64,000 nucleotides of DNA from Istiophorus platypterus (GCA_016859345.1 CM029120.1:25107001-25171000), one strand, 5' to 3'. Counted from the stretch's first letter, positions 1-13,477 are shown. Program-made: numbers and translations. Notes: generated from the sequence alone by a model not told the origin.

Positions 1-590
1 CCATGATCCCACCAGTAATCTTACGAGGGTGAAAAGATGTTCCATTGTTCCACACCCTGGTCAGAGTCTGCATCGCTCCTCTTGGATCCAAGGGTTGGAA
101 AAGTAGTAGGGGCTGAGGGTCGGAAAGGTTGTTGGGGCCTCCTTTCCAGCACCCTGCCATAAGCTTTCCTGTAGAGGCAGAGCAGTGTGATACTCAATAT
201 TTAGAGAACACAAAAGGTCCCACTCATTAAATATGAGATCCACCTACCCAGTGTGCTAATCTACAAGCACTGTCCCTCAATGCGGCATTGAAGAGGTGTG
301 TCAGCAAAGAAAGTCCAAAAATGTCCAAAGCCTTCCGCATCTCAGGGAGAATCTCATCAACACCTGGTGCCTTTTCACTGAGGAGCTTTTTAATTACCTC
401 AATGACCACTACCAGAGATATGAGTGAGGCATCTATTGAGTCTTTAAACTGTGCCTCCTCCTCAGAAATGATGGCTAGGTTCAGGAGTTGCTCAAAATAT
501 TTATCCCACAATACCCCCGGTTCTCCTCCCTATCTAAAGAAAGCCTGGGCAAAGCCCTGCTTTGCCTTCCTGAGTCACCTGTAGGTTTGC
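1..590 (-). mobile_element. LINE reverse-transcriptase fragment (eroded)
   Basis: The minus-strand frame at 511-227 reads through ISSEEEAQFKDSIDA and then KAPGVDEILPEMRKALDIFG and LTHLFNAAL. This is the start of the RT domain of a widespread teleost non-LTR element, whose consensus has roughly GKAPGVDEIRPEMLKALD and WLTRLFN. Homology continues toward position 1 in other frames, so frameshifts have accumulated. It lies upstream of the first visible enpep exon, probably intronic and antisense to enpep. The exact LINE clade cannot be assigned by eye. Confidence 0.75.
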
Positions 591-2329
591 TAGCACATTC
601 TCGATGCAAATAAGGATTTTCCACAATTATTAAATATGATGATTTTGTCCAATTACTTTTGGACCACTAAAATTTGGTCATAATATGTGAAAAGAGGTAT
701 ATGTTTCAGTTTAAGTCTTCTCCAGGACATCATGCTGTTTTCACATTTTTGGCTATATCAAACTTTTCCACTTTCTGGCAGAATATTTTGAAAAGTTGAT
801 TCTATTATTGTATATTCTGTTTTTATACTAATCTTTATTTCTGTTGTTAATCCACTAAGAATTCATATTGCATTTCATACAAACTATTTTCAAGACAATT
901 AAAATATGATAGTAATACACAGTATATTTAGTATACTTTAGTATATATACTATACTGTACTATAGTTAGTATATACTGTAGTATATTTAGTAAGGCCATT
1001 TATTATGAGTGTATAAAGGGAAACTGGAGAGGAGTCGTGTAACAGGTTTAATTTTGATGCAATTTTTTTCAGCTACTTTTAGATTTAGTCTTAGTTTCAT
1101 ACCTGAGATCAAGAGTCCGTGTTAGTCAACCTCATCCTATTTATTTTTAGTCTTCTTTGGTTGACTAAAACATTTTAGTCTTGTCTCTCATCAAAGAAAG
1201 CAATAAACATTTTAGTCTAGTTTTAGTCAAATCAAAGAATATGCATTTCAGTCAAACAGCTTTGACTTAGCATACAGTTTTAAAATAATATTTAATCTCA
1301 ATGGTTTTAGGCTGAAAGAAAACGTGAAAATAAGCCACAGTAAGTGAAAGTTTTTATGATTAAGAATGCAGCTTTGCAGAGAGGGTGTCTGGTCTGATGT
1401 TATTCATGGTAATATTGTACTACATTGTGTAAAATCCAATTAGTGCTTATTAGAGGTTGTACACAACCATTTAAATAAATTTGTAAACAAAATTTTTGAA
1501 ACCTCTTTGTAAGTACTAGACAGCTAAGTATTGCCCAACAGGCTTTATTCAAGCCCAAAACAATCTTCTACATTATATGATGTGCATTTTAATAACCAAT
1601 AGATGTTGGAATTGGAATTTCTTTAGCTATCATGGGCCAATCAACAAGAACTGACCATCAAATGTGTATGGACATTTAGCTGTGCTTGCTTTAACATAGA
1701 TAGTATGTATAACACTCCAAAACAAGAAAACTTTCATGCACGAAAAGTTGACCACATAACTGACTGTGTTACTGACATTCAGTGAGATAAAATCTCCATC
1801 TGAAAGCAATGCAGCATGTCCCTTTGTTGAGGGATGCTAATAGATGTTACACCACTGCCTTCGCAAGTGGCTTATTATGGCTTTAAAAGTAACATTACAA
1901 TATTTAATAGATCTGTGATGTCTGCCTTTAGTTCTCTCTTTAGGTTTGTGGCTTTCATTACAGCAATTTTGTAGCTGCAAGCTTTTTCTCCCAACAATAC
2001 TACACGTGTTATGTTATGCCATGGTTTGAAAAAGTCTGTGTAATTTCACACTATAACACCACCACAACCAGCATTTCTGATAAACTGCTTTGGGAGTCTA
2101 TATTTCATAAACAATTATCTTGAACAAAAATAACCATGGTGGACTAATAATGAGGCTCACAATGGTCTGCATGCTATTTAAGTGCTTTTTCAATGGCCGA
2201 CCTTAACTCAGATTGAAAGCCTACAAGGAAATGAATAGATTACATCCGTTAATTGATTCCTGAAAATTTAATTTGCAATTTTCTTTGTTTGAACCTTGTT
2301 TGAAGTTCATTTCAGTTGTCTTTTTCCAG
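591..2329. other. Probable enpep intron, no exon seen
   Basis: AT-rich non-coding DNA. I looked here for the exon that should encode the HELVHQ zinc-binding helix and did not find it, so that intron extends past the left edge. The section 900-1000 is a run of TA-rich near-palindromes and 1070-1240 is a repeat described separately. Confidence 0.6.
1070..1240. repeat. TTTTAGTC / GACTAAAA-rich dispersed repeat
   Basis: At least five copies of the octamer TTTTAGTC or its one-mismatch forms, plus the inverted form GACTAAAA, lie within 170 bp. This pattern is seen in short non-autonomous DNA-transposon repeats of teleosts. Assignment to a superfamily (hAT-like?) is a guess. Confidence 0.5.
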
Positions 2330-5300
2330 TGGTTTGGGAATATTGTGACTATGGACTGGTGGGATGACCTCTGGCTTAATGAGGGCTTTGCCAGTTTCTT
2401 TGAGTACATCGGTGTGGAGAAGGCTGAACCTGGCTGGGGCATGGTGAGTCCTCCTTTAAAGGGACATCAAAGTTGAACCAAATTATTAGTCCTTCCCATA
2501 GTAAATCAGTCATTTTTTGGACTTCAGTACTCTGAAACTTGCCTTGTGTCTTGCTGTTGAATACAGCGAGATGTCATGCTCATCAGTGATGTGCTTCCCG
2601 TAATGGTGGATGATGCCCTCCTCTCCTCTCATCCAATAATTGTGAATGTGTCAAGCCCAGCAGAGATCACCTCTGTGTTTGATGCCATCTCATACAGCAA
2701 GGTACAACTACTGGAAGATCTCATAAAGTAAATGTTTCAATGTTACATTCAGTAAATGTTGCTTCTCATGGGAACCATGACAAATCAATTACATTACCAA
2801 CAGGATACAGACAAAATGTATCTAGTGTCATGCAAAAAAATATTTACAAAGGAAATTATCCAACTTTTTCCAGGGAGCATCCATTCTCAGGATGCTGGAA
2901 AACTGGATTGGTAAAGATATGTTCAGAGACGGCTGTCGAGTAAGTAAGATACTGTTGCTGCTTCAGGACAGATGATTAATAATGATTACTGTTCATAAAA
3001 ATTTCAAGTGGTCTGGCAGCTGAGTAGTGAAAACCTGTTTTTTGTTTGTTTTTGTCCTTTTTCTTCTTTTACCAGAAATATTTGAAAGACTACCACTTCA
3101 AGAATGCCAAAACAGCCAACTTCTGGGCATCCCTTGCTAATGTATGTTGGAGCTTTATCAGTTTTATCCTTAATTCCTGCGCAAGACCAGAGTAATACCC
3201 AATTATCAAAGAAAACATATAATGTTTTTGGAAAGAATGCTAATTTTCCCTCTTTATGATTTTGAGTTAAGGAAATGGATATCAATCTGATGTACTCATG
3301 TTATATACAGAGTAAGGAGTATAGATTCAGGATGTGATTAGCCTATCTTAGCATAAAAACTCAAAGCAGGGGGAGACAGCTTGCCAAAGTTAAAAAATAC
3401 AGCTACCAATACCTCAAAAAAGGAACAACCTCTGGCTTTATGTGTTCATACCTAGGGGCACATTGTCTCATAATCTGACACTGCCAGAGAGGTGCATATA
3501 GTCACTGTGGCTGTTATTCCTCAAGAATAAGTTCTAACGCATAGCCCCAACTTAGACCACAAACTGTCATTTCTATATTTCTGTTTATTTATGGAATTAA
3601 ACCGAATGTGATAAGCCTGTTATTCAGTTAGCTTCAGAGGAGTTGGTAAGTGTTTTGGTGATTTTCCACAGAGCCAGCTTAGCTGCTTCCAGGCTTTGTG
3701 CTTACTGGAATGCACAAACATAAAATTGATAAACATCTGAACATCTCATTTGCAGACAGAAAAAGAAGTATATTTCCCAAAATGTTGCTTCAAGATTTGT
3801 CTGTGAATTTCTATAAAAAATAGCCATTTTTTCCTGTACCCAGGTGAGTGGGTTGCCAGTTGCAGAAGTAATGGACACGTGGACCAATCAGATGGGCTTT
3901 CCTGTACTGGACCTGTCTTTCTCAGGGATGAATGCCAAACTGAGCCAGAAGCGTTTCCTCCTGGATCCTAAAGCTAATGCCAGCTATCCTCCCTCACCTC
4001 TGGGGTAAGGGATACAAAGAAGAGAGTTTTTTAACCAGTTAAATTCTGTTTTCTCAAGACTATGATCTACAAATTTTCCTCTCATTTACTATTCCAAAAC
4101 AGTAAATGATGTTCAGAACTTTAATACTGGATGTAGGCCCATGTCCTCTCTCAATTTTGCTGTTTTCTCTCTTATTGTGAGATTGAACAGGAAAGATAGA
4201 AGCTTGCTTTCAGTTCATCATTTTGATTTTATGGTGTTTCTGTTCAGCCTGACATCCAATCTACACAGGAAGCATTGCATAAGCAGCACATTAGCAGAGC
4301 AGCAGCAGGGGATTATGGAGTTTAGGTCACTTTTATAAAACTTAAGCCAATACATGGTCTGTGTAGACAGTCAGATCAGATTGGAACAAATCTGTTCTGT
4401 TAGACGTGAGATGGGTTGGGTAGACATGCTGTTAGTCACCGTGGTTTTCAGTAGCAGCTGTTTTCAGTACCAGATGCATACAGGCAGTGTTAAGCTGGAT
4501 TTATAGTTGATGCAAGAGGTTAACAGGAATCCTGCCAAAGGTGCCTTTGGCATAGGTTTTGATTTATAGCTGAGCATCTTTGTCAGTACTCTGCTAACTA
4601 TTAATGTGCTTTTGTTACAGGTACAAGTGGACAGTTCCAGTGAAATGGCATTCTATGAAAAGCAACAAGAATACGTTAGCTATGTTTGACCAGAGTAGCA
4701 CAGGTAGTATGCACAGCTGTCAAGTATTGTCTTAGAGTCTTCATAAACTACTCAAAAACATATAATAGTCACTCAGCCTTTAAATCAGCCAACAACATAT
4801 GTCAAATGTAATATACTTTCTCATTCTCATAGGGAGAAAATAAAGTACACATAGCAGATGAATAGAGAAGAAAGAATAATATACTATTCATGCACTGATT
4901 CAGCCAAATGGTCAATTTTCATATTCACACTAATGGCTCGATTTTTAGAGCATGTCATCGGGAACTACTCTTTCTCAGTGGACAATCTGCTAAAGGTTAA
5001 CAGTGATCACATTGGCTTCTACAGAGTTAACCACGACAACCAGATGTGGAATGCTATAAGTCAACAGCTTCAAAACAACCACACGGTAAAGCTGTCCCCA
5101 GAGATGAGTACACACTATGTATTATGTGTTCATGTTTAGTTATATATTCGGGGGGTTTAGGGGAAAGTTAAAGTATTTTGATTAAAAAAAAACTCATAAT
5201 GTTCTGAGGATAAAGTAGTTTTGCAATAAAAGTCACAATATTACATGCACCTGTAATTTAATCCATCCAAACTATTCATAAAGTACGCAATTTTGACTCC

Positions 5301-8300
5301 AACCTTATTTTCTTGATATATTATTCTCACAAATTAATATGTTATTCTCTTATTATTGCAAATGTTCTTGTTTTATTCTTGTAATATTACACCTTCCCTA
5401 ATAACATTATTACTAAGAGATATTACAATTTTATTCTTAATAACCTATGAAAAACATCAACCCTAATGCTGTTGTAGCATTAATACCTTTACAGAAAGAG
5501 AATTCTTTGTTTATACACACTATGTTTCTAATAAACATTTAAATTACCCTGAATCTATATTAAATCAATCATGTGTTTAAAACTAACAGATAGGCATATG
5601 ATTTAAAAAAAATAGCAAGTTTAGTTCTAAATTTATTTATTTATTTATTTATTTAGAAACCTTTGGATTCTAACTACTGAGCATGCAGCAGAGATGGAAG
5701 AACTTCTAGAACCAAGCCAAACTTTACAAAACGATGAATACAGTTTCTTTAATTTCTTGAGGATGGATACCAACCCCAAAGTCTTCAAAGATGTTACTGT
5801 TACTGTCATGTTAATCTTCCGTTTGACTCCCTTTTCTTTCTTAAACAGATTTTTGATGCAGCTGATCGTGCAGGCTACATTGATGATGTTTTTGCACTTG
5901 CAAGGCAAGATTTCTGACAAAGAATACCTTGTATGAAGATTCATGTCACTAATCATATACAGAGTCTATAAATTCTGTTTCATTTCACTGTTCACAGGGC
6001 AGACATTATAGATTATGGTAATGCCTTCAATCTTACCAAGTACCTGACAAATGAGACTGATTACATAGTCTGGGACCGTGTGGCCTCCTCTATCACCTAT
6101 ATGCGGGACATGCTCTCAGGCAATGCTACACTCTACCAAAAGTTTCAGGTAAGCATTCTGCTAATCCTTTGATTTATGTAAACAACAACTTTCAAAAATC
6201 ATATTGCCTTGAAATTAATTTGTGATCTAATTTTTCAACTAACCACCTCAGCCAAATAAACACAAATGTTAGTTTTTGCATTCTATGTAACATTTTAATT
6301 ATTAAATCAAGCCAATGATATAAGGATGTGGTTGGTGTACAGAAGTGAAGTTCACTAATTGCACTTCAAAGAATTCAAAGAAGTAAAGATCTCTATTGGA
6401 TATGTACAAATAATAAGGCACAACCTAATAAAGATACTGGTATGTTTCTGAGGGTCTGATCAAATTTTTCATCAGGAAAATCTGAATTTTTGCATGAGAA
6501 AGCTCATGGGGGGGGGGGGGTACAAAGATCTCCTTTATTATATAATTTTGAAGGAAATGGTCAAAGAGACACATGCCTCTACTCATTCCAAGTGGCAGGG
6601 CAAGGGATTTTTCACAATCTACCTCAAATCCAGATTACATTCTGAATTTGTAATAATGGTGATAGGTGCAGTACAGATTTTGTTGGCTCACTCATAAACA
6701 GAAGTATGTCATCTGTGTATAATGAAATATGATGTGTTTTGGTACTACTTTGGTAGACTTTATGACCAAAGAAAAAACAAAGGGGGATGGGATAGCCCTG
6801 TTTCATAGCTTTAACAGCTGACAAGCAATTTATTGATTCAGCAGTTTCTGGATGTCCCAAATATAATTTTACCCAAATAATAAAAATATCACCAAAATTT
6901 AAAAAAAAAAAAATACTAAATGCTAATAGTAGTAGTACACAGGATAATGTTCTATAATAATCTTCCATGATTTGAACAAGACTGGTGATTAAGTTTGATC
7001 AGTATGCACTAACTTGGGCGAAGCTAAATTAAGGTGTAATGCTAAATTATTTTTGAATCAGAATTTTAAGTTTATATCAACCTGCATGAGGAAGGGATCT
7101 CTGACTCTTTTTGTCCTTCACATTAAGAGACAACTTCATTAATATGGAGTATTTTATGATGTGAAAGAGATGCTGAGACACCTTTGTTAAAGAAGCAAGC
7201 ATTGTTTTGGAAGGCCTGTCTCATGATCTTGAGATGATCATATATGCTTTTATATAGTGAGTTTACTATTGCCATTTGCTATACTCATGGATGATCAAAA
7301 AATCTATCTCAAGCCCTCAGTTAATATGAAATACTTGTCACTAGAAATAAAATTTTCAATCACCTGATATGAACATTTTCACAAGTAATTGTTAAGCCAT
7401 TGAAGTAATCGAAACCCATGACCTGTAAACAAATTATTGTGCAATGGTACAGTAGAAACATCACTTCTTTTCCTTTAAAAAGATTACATGGGTCAGTGAG
7501 GTTTTGTATAGTTTATATGTTGTGATTAAGAATCATATCCTTGCTTCTTTTCTCTAGAAACTCTTTCATGATCATGTTAAAGCAATTTCAACACAACTTG
7601 GATGGGATGATAAAGGAACACAGACACAGAGGTACACTAGAAAGCATTTATAGTCATACTATCAAGATGTACTGTCCATTAAAGAAAAAAACCTCAGGGC
7701 TTTCCCTGGTCTCCTTTGTAGAATCAGTGAACATAACAGTAACATTATGGCTATAATTTTTTTTCTTCATTCTTTTATGTTAACATTCAATCACTAATTT
7801 ATCAACTGGTGTAAATTGTGTGGTTGTAATTGTTTGGCAGGTTACTGAGGGAGACTGTGCTCAGTATCGCTTGTCAGATGGGAGATGAGGAGGCTCTTAA
7901 TGAAGCCTCCCATATTTTCAACCTCTGGATTAATGGTACTCTCAGGTATCACCACTCTACTGTCTTTATCAAACACTGTCAAACAAATGTGTCTGTGGCC
8001 GATTTTTAGACAGGTATTCTAAAATAGGAAATATGGTATTCTAAAGTAACAGACCTAAAACTTAGATATAGCGTAATTTTACCATTCATGTGCATAACTA
8101 GAATGGACATCAAGACTACAGGATATCAAGATACATTCTTAGAAAACCATTGCCCTTTGATTCTGACATCCACACCTGAAATTTAACATTGATTTTTCAA
8201 AAAGCAGGACATTTTCTGCATTGACTTCCACTGTGTATTGCATTTTGCCACACAATAAATATTTTAACCCATTTTCTATGAAAACAAGAAAACCAACTAT

Positions 8301-11300
8301 ATACTTTAATTAAGCTACTGTGTTAGACTGAAGTTTTGCATCTCTGCTAACCTGACATTAAAATTTGTTTAAATTTTGTCCTGCAGTAATGTAGCAGTGA
8401 ACCTGCGGCTTCTGATCTATCAATATGGCATGAAAAAATCAGGCACTGAAGCAAAATGGAACACAATGTTTCAGAGGTACAAAGATACTTCTCTGGCTCA
8501 AGAGAAGGACAAGCTGCTGTATGGACTAGCTTCTGTGGAGAACATCGAGCTTCTGTACAAGTAATTAGAACATCTCATCTTTACAGAATGGCTGACTTGA
8601 TAACCTAACAAAAGGTCTATTACATCATTTAAGCTGTGACAGAATCACATATTCCATATTATAGTGGGAATTCACTTTTCTTTCTGGTGTACTGCATTAA
8701 TAATTATTATATCTCAGTAAGCAAACCCAAGACACAACTGAGTGTGAAGTATTAACCAGCCATTCACAGCAACAACATCTGCTACAGATATCAGAGATTT
8801 GGTTTTGGGGCTCGGCTTCGAATTAAAGTTGCACTTGGGTTAATTGGCCAGAAATCATGTAAAGTGATTCAAAATGGTTTGAGGAGTCTGTAAATCTTAA
8901 TTTTAAATATCTGTATTACCGGACAACCAGGGGAGCTTGTTGTTTTTTGTAAATTTTAAAACAAGAATTTTCTCAGCAGAGAAAAGTGGACAGCAAAGAC
9001 GATTTTAGCAGTTTCTCATTTGTTCAGGTTTTTCTGTGGACAGAAGTGTGTGTTTTAAAAAAATAGAGGGTTATAGTGTAGATTTCTGAAAGAGGCTAAT
9101 AATCTCATCATAAAGAAAAACTATTTACATACATATAGTAAATGAAGTAGGTCAATGCTGAAGTGGGAAGTTTCTCTGTAAAATGCAATTACTTCTTACA
9201 ACCAAAAGATTGGGTCATATTTTCATTTTCATCGCTGTTTTCTCTTCAGATAAGTTTTTTTCAAACCAGTTTACTAGTCTGAATGCTCCTGTTTGTCGTC
9301 CTCTTGGAGCTATTTTCAATGATTATGAAAGCTCAGCAACTACTTTGGTAAACATGATAATATCATAACTGAGAGAACTGTTGGCCAGAGTTGTGAAAGT
9401 AAAACCTAAGCTGTAGTAAAACATGGTTTTCCTTTAAATCATGCTTTAGACTGGGTGGTGTGGGAGTGTAAAAGATTCAGACTCAAAAATTCCCGATTCC
9501 TCTGCATGGACTATTCCAAACTCATTGCTTAGCAGACATTTTTGTTCATGCTAATAGGGACATTCCTATGACATGTGTTAATCCAGTGTAAGCAAGAGAG
9601 ATAAAATTGATATACCATACATAAAACTATAGAATTTGGGGCATGGATGTTCATTCTAGTAAAAAAAAAACAGTAATTGAGGATTTACTTTAATTCTCAG
9701 ATCAGAGATATATACAATTTTATTTTTGAAAATAGTGTGAGTTTAAAGTGTGTCAGTGGGTGGATGAAGAACACCCCTATATGTATTGTAGCACAATTTT
9801 TTATTTTAGACTAACATTGTGATTGAATTTGACATAAAATCTCATCTACCACAGCTTTAAAATCATTATGAAGAGTAAATATGTAGAGAGAATACCTTTT
9901 TTTCTGCCTGACAGGCTCCTTGAGGCTACTAAGAATGAGAGTATAGTGAGGAGTCAGGATCTGTTCACCGTGGTGAGATATGTGTCCTACAACCCACTGG
10001 GACAGAGCATGGCCTGGGACTGGACGACACTTAACTGGGACTATCTGGTCAACAGGTCAGTGCAACTAGTCAGCAACCACAGCAAATGTTGACCACAACA
10101 TCACAGCTGGCTATTCTTATCCAAAGTTACATGTCAAATTCTGTGCAGATGGGATTACCATTACAGGGGGAACTATAATAAATAAGATATTTACAGTGTT
10201 CATCAGTAATTTAACTGATGAACAATTTGACCTTATAGTGTGTAGTCATTTAATCATTTTAATGTGGTTTAGGGGATAACTAAAGTCTGGTGGATTGAAC
10301 GGTAACATGTGATACTGTGTCAGCTGATAAAGATTAAAGCTGCAGCTGTTCAGGAGATAAAATGACTCTGTTACCATATGCTCAAATAAGGAAGTCATTG
10401 TTGATAAGAGAGTACAAAAGACAGAGCAGTGCCTTATAAAACAGTGTTTTCCAGTACAGCAAGATAAAGCCATTTGAAACAGTATCATCATTTAAAGGGT
10501 TAAAAAGCAGGTATTTTAGTTTAAAATTCAAAATTAACTGAGATTATCAACACATTGTGAAGAAATAACAGTGTAAATGTTATGTCAAAGACTGAGGGCA
10601 ATTTCACATGAAAGGATGAAGAAGTAGTAATTGTGAGTTGGCTATAAGACTGTGTTGCAGTCACCCTCTCTCTGTGACATTCCTCCACTCTCTCCTCAAG
10701 CTCAGCTAAAGCTGCTACTGCCCCAGCTGCTCTCCCTCACATTCCTCCACCTCTCGTGATATGTCCATTACTCACCACTGTATCCTCCCTGTCTCTCTGA
10801 CTGGGCAGCTTGAGTCTGAAACAATTGTCGTCAGACTAACAGTAATGGAAAAAAAATAACTTAACAGTTACATAATCAGATTGGAAGGTGTACCTGTGTG
10901 GAAAACATTATTTTCCAATCCATGCAGATTTGGCATCATGTCAACAACTGCTCCACGCTGAGGTCTTATTTGAGGTAATTTTAGATCAACGTCAGGCTTA
11001 AAACTTGGTTTTGATTGGCCAGTGAGCCCAGTTCTGGAACACACTCTCGGCACACTCGAGTGCAACCTGAATGACAGGTACACAGAGAGGGCCAGTAAAA
11101 ACTGTGTTTTTTTTAAGCTCCACCTGCCCACCGACACAGCAGCCCACCAGGATTTGTTCCGATATGCCAAAGGGCCAGTCCAACTATGACAGAGCGAAAG
11201 AGGAGAGGGGAGTAGGGACCAAAGTGTGTATTTTGTTTTTCTTACTAAAGGGTTGGACACGCCAACTTTATGGTTATACAGTGCCCCCCATTTGGTTGGA

Positions 11301-13035
11301 GAATGAATTCAACAGCTGGCCAGTTCTGACACATATCCCTTTAAAGTTAGAGGCTTTTGGTTGCAACCCAAAAACTACTGACTTAATGTTACCTTACAGC
11401 TGTTGTACCCAGAACTGTGTTTTATGCAAAAACTATGTTGTAGTGTAAAGAAATTCTGTCAGTTTTTTTTTTTTAAACTGAAGAATGAAAAACTCTTGCA
11501 CTGCATTTTCTGACACTTCAGGATACACTGAACTTTAAAAATCCTTTTAATTTTTTCACTTACAGTAAAACATACCCTCCAAACTTTTCTTTATATTACT
11601 GGTCATGATTATGTATTTACTTTCCTAACAGATATACCATCAATGACAGGAACCTTGGTCGTCTACTCAGTCGTATCACTACCACCTACAATACAGAGTT
11701 CCAGCTATGGAAGGTTAGCAACGGCCTACAACTTAATCCTATTTTAGTTGAAATGGGGGGGGGGTATTTTAAGCTGATCAGTTTTGCTATGACAGTTGAA
11801 ATTTAGCCTAGGTACCTCCCATTTCTCTTGATCATCTTTGAAATCTTTTACACCTTGATTGGAGTCCAATCAATTGAAAAAAATCAATTGACTGAACATG
11901 ATGTGGAAAGGCACACGCCTCTCCATATAAGGTCTTGCAGCTGACAGTGCATATCAGAGTAAAAAACCAAGACCTGAGGTTGAAGGAACTGCCTGTAGAA
12001 CTCTGAGACAGGATTGTCTCAAGGTACAGATCTGGGGATGGCTACAAAAAGAAACATTCTGCTTCATTAAAGGTTCCCAATGCATTAGGGCTTGGGATAA
12101 AGGACTATAAAAATGTGATGCTTGATTAGCAGACTTTCAGTTGTTATACTTAGTAGGAGCATCTGATACTGGCAATCTGGTATCAGTTTATTTTTTTTAA
12201 ACATGTATAATGAAGCCCTTTTTTCATTCTTGTGTATCTGTTTTGCACATATAGACCTACAGGTTTAGTACAAAAATGAATACCTACCAACAGCTGTATC
12301 ACAGGGAAAATTAGCCTATGATGTGACTTTACACAATTTAATACTCAAGGAAACAACAGTCTTGCTCACTTGTTGAATGTAGAAGAAATGAAGTTCACTA
12401 AATAAATGTGTTTCACACAGTGTTGGTATTTATCGTATGTAAATAAATCATCAACAGCTAAATTAAATCAAATTTAAATGAATCGATTCTAGACTTTGAA
12501 ACTGCATTGAATCAGTTAATCCTTGTCAATATCAGGCCATACTGGGTTATGTCTGTTACACTGTATTACCAATTGTGAAGAGTTTTCACTGGAGGTCAAA
12601 GGAATCTTCTCAGTTTCATTTGTGTATTGTTCATCTATATGCTCTACATCTATATCTATATTTTATATCATCTGCGTTCAAATTACACTGCCTGTCTTCT
12701 GTGTTATTGCCTACCTTACATTTTTGAAGCTCTGCAAGAAGGTTTTGTGTCGGTCATATTTTGGAGAAAGGTAATTTACTAATGAATATCGGGATCAGGA
12801 TTATGATATTGTTTGAAACACAGTAAGTAGAGGTTGGCAGATTGTGTTCAGGTTTCTTGTAACATATTTTTCCATGCTGATCTTGTAGATGAAGCATTTC
12901 TTCAAACTAACACCAGATGCTGGTGCTGGGGAAATGCCCAGGCAGCAGGCACTAGAGACAGTGAGAAGCAACATTGAATGGATCAGGAGGAATGGGGACG
13001 AGATCGGAAGCTGGCTGGAGAACAACGTGGCCTAA
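2330..13035 (+). CDS. enpep: Glutamyl aminopeptidase (aminopeptidase A), C-terminal 563 residues, 15 exons; 5' part outside window
   Basis: Type II membrane zinc metallopeptidase of family M1 that removes N-terminal Glu/Asp from peptides such as angiotensin II at the cell surface. Exons: 2330-2443, 2567-2701, 2874-2939, 3076-3141, 3844-4004, 4621-4703, 4949-5085, 5849-5904, 5998-6148, 7558-7631, 7841-7945, 8387-8560, 9915-10055, 11632-11713, 12889-13035 (TAA). Phases agree at every junction and sum to 564 codons. The first visible exon begins WFGNIVTMDWW and carries LWLNEGF, whose Glu (codon 2381-2383) is the third zinc ligand. The HEXXH ligands must be in the preceding exon, which I did not find in 1-2329. 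ISYSKG (end of exon 2) holds the family's transition-state Tyr. The rest is the ERAP1-C-like helical domain (TSLAQEKDKLLYGLASV; MAWDWTTLNWDYLVNR). Human ENPEP has 559 residues after HELVHQ, so length is normal and nothing is broken. All introns are GT-AG except 5905-5997 (GC-AG). Orthology to ENPEP rather than ANPEP rests on remembered alignment. Confidence 0.97.
5631..5655. repeat. (TTTA)n microsatellite in enpep intron
   Basis: About six TTTA units, upstream of the enpep exon at 5849. Confidence 0.85.
5905..5997 (+). other. enpep: GC-AG intron of enpep, 93 bp
   Basis: The exon ending CTTGCAAG at 5904 is followed by GCAAGA, not GT. The next exon starts at 5998 after TTCACAG. Joining them gives Arg (AG+G) inside FALARAD, matching the human FALARAQ context, and keeps phase 2. 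GC donors with a strong upstream CAAG are a known minor class of U2-type introns. No alternative GT nearby keeps the frame and the homology. Confidence 0.88.
6508..6520. repeat. Poly(G) run in enpep intron
   Basis: Thirteen consecutive G in an otherwise AT-rich intron. Such runs are unstable, and the length may be affected by sequencing. Confidence 0.8.
6600..6970 (-). mobile_element. L1-like LINE ORF2 fragment (RT active-site region)
   Basis: The minus-strand frame 6968-6624 reads FGDIFIIWVKLYLGHPETAE, then ends near HHISLYTDDILLFMSEP. This is the L1-type RT palm motif (consensus SLYADDILLF) with Ala replaced by Thr in the YADD box. The usual GTRQGCPLSP motif is degraded to KQGYPIPL. The fragment is truncated on both sides, sits in an enpep intron and is antisense to the gene. 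Confidence 0.78.
10660..11450. other. GC-enriched unclassified segment in enpep intron
   Basis: This stretch is visibly richer in C and G than the flanking intron. ORFs of 130 aa (-) and 125 aa (+) overlap here, but neither resembles a known family and neither has codon structure I trust. It may be an unrecognised dispersed repeat. Confidence 0.35.
11850..12095 (+). mobile_element. Tc1/mariner-type 5' fragment in last enpep intron
   Basis: The stretch runs TTGATTGGAGTCCAATC, then GGAAAGGCACACGCCTCTCC, then GACAGTGCATATCAGAG. This is the 5' untranslated part and start of a common fish Tc1-like element. The reading continues into the degraded N-terminal transposase (ELRDRIVSR-like) and ends near 12090. 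No 3' half is present. A related 5' portion occurs at 46140-46545. Confidence 0.7.
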
Positions 13036-13471
13036 AACAGCACCAATGTAAAGAAGTGCAGGAATATAAGCACATTGTAACTATGAAGAACTAGAGCATC
13101 CACAGTCCTATGTACAATTCATATGGATTTTACCCATTTAGTACATAAACTGTGCGTTTGGGTTCAGATTTTCTTCTTTTTTGAAGGGCAAGTTATTGGC
13201 AAATTCAAGGAGTTCCTGATCTGAATCAATAGTGAAAAAGAGACAAAAATTCAAAAGAAATATTCACATTCATAATTATAAGCACTTCACCATAGAAAAA
13301 TTCATACTTGAGCTGATCTCCTAAGTGACAGTCACATGTTGATTCGCTGTAGAAACTCACATGATTGCCTAATGGCCTTTTCACCTCACAAAATGAAAGT
13401 TACAGAAATAACACTGGCAGGACAAGGAACCACCCTTCTCCAACCTGAAGAAGCTGATGATTTGACATGAT

Positions 13472-13477
13472 AATAAA
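13472..13477 (+). terminator. enpep: Candidate poly(A) signal for enpep
   Basis: AATAAA about 440 bp after the stop codon and before the next recognisable element. A plausible 3'-end signal; transcript data are needed to confirm it, since other AATAAA copies occur in this AT-rich stretch. Confidence 0.4.

Noticed and set aside
8561..9914. Possible skipped micro-exon between LLYK and LLEATKNES in enpep
   Set aside because: An ungapped comparison of YKLLEATKNESIVRSQD with the human segment shows equal length, so no exon is missing.
10868..11448. ORFs of 130 aa (-) and 125 aa (+) in an enpep intron
   Set aside because: They overlap each other in a GC-richer patch and neither resembles a protein; kept only as an unclassified segment.
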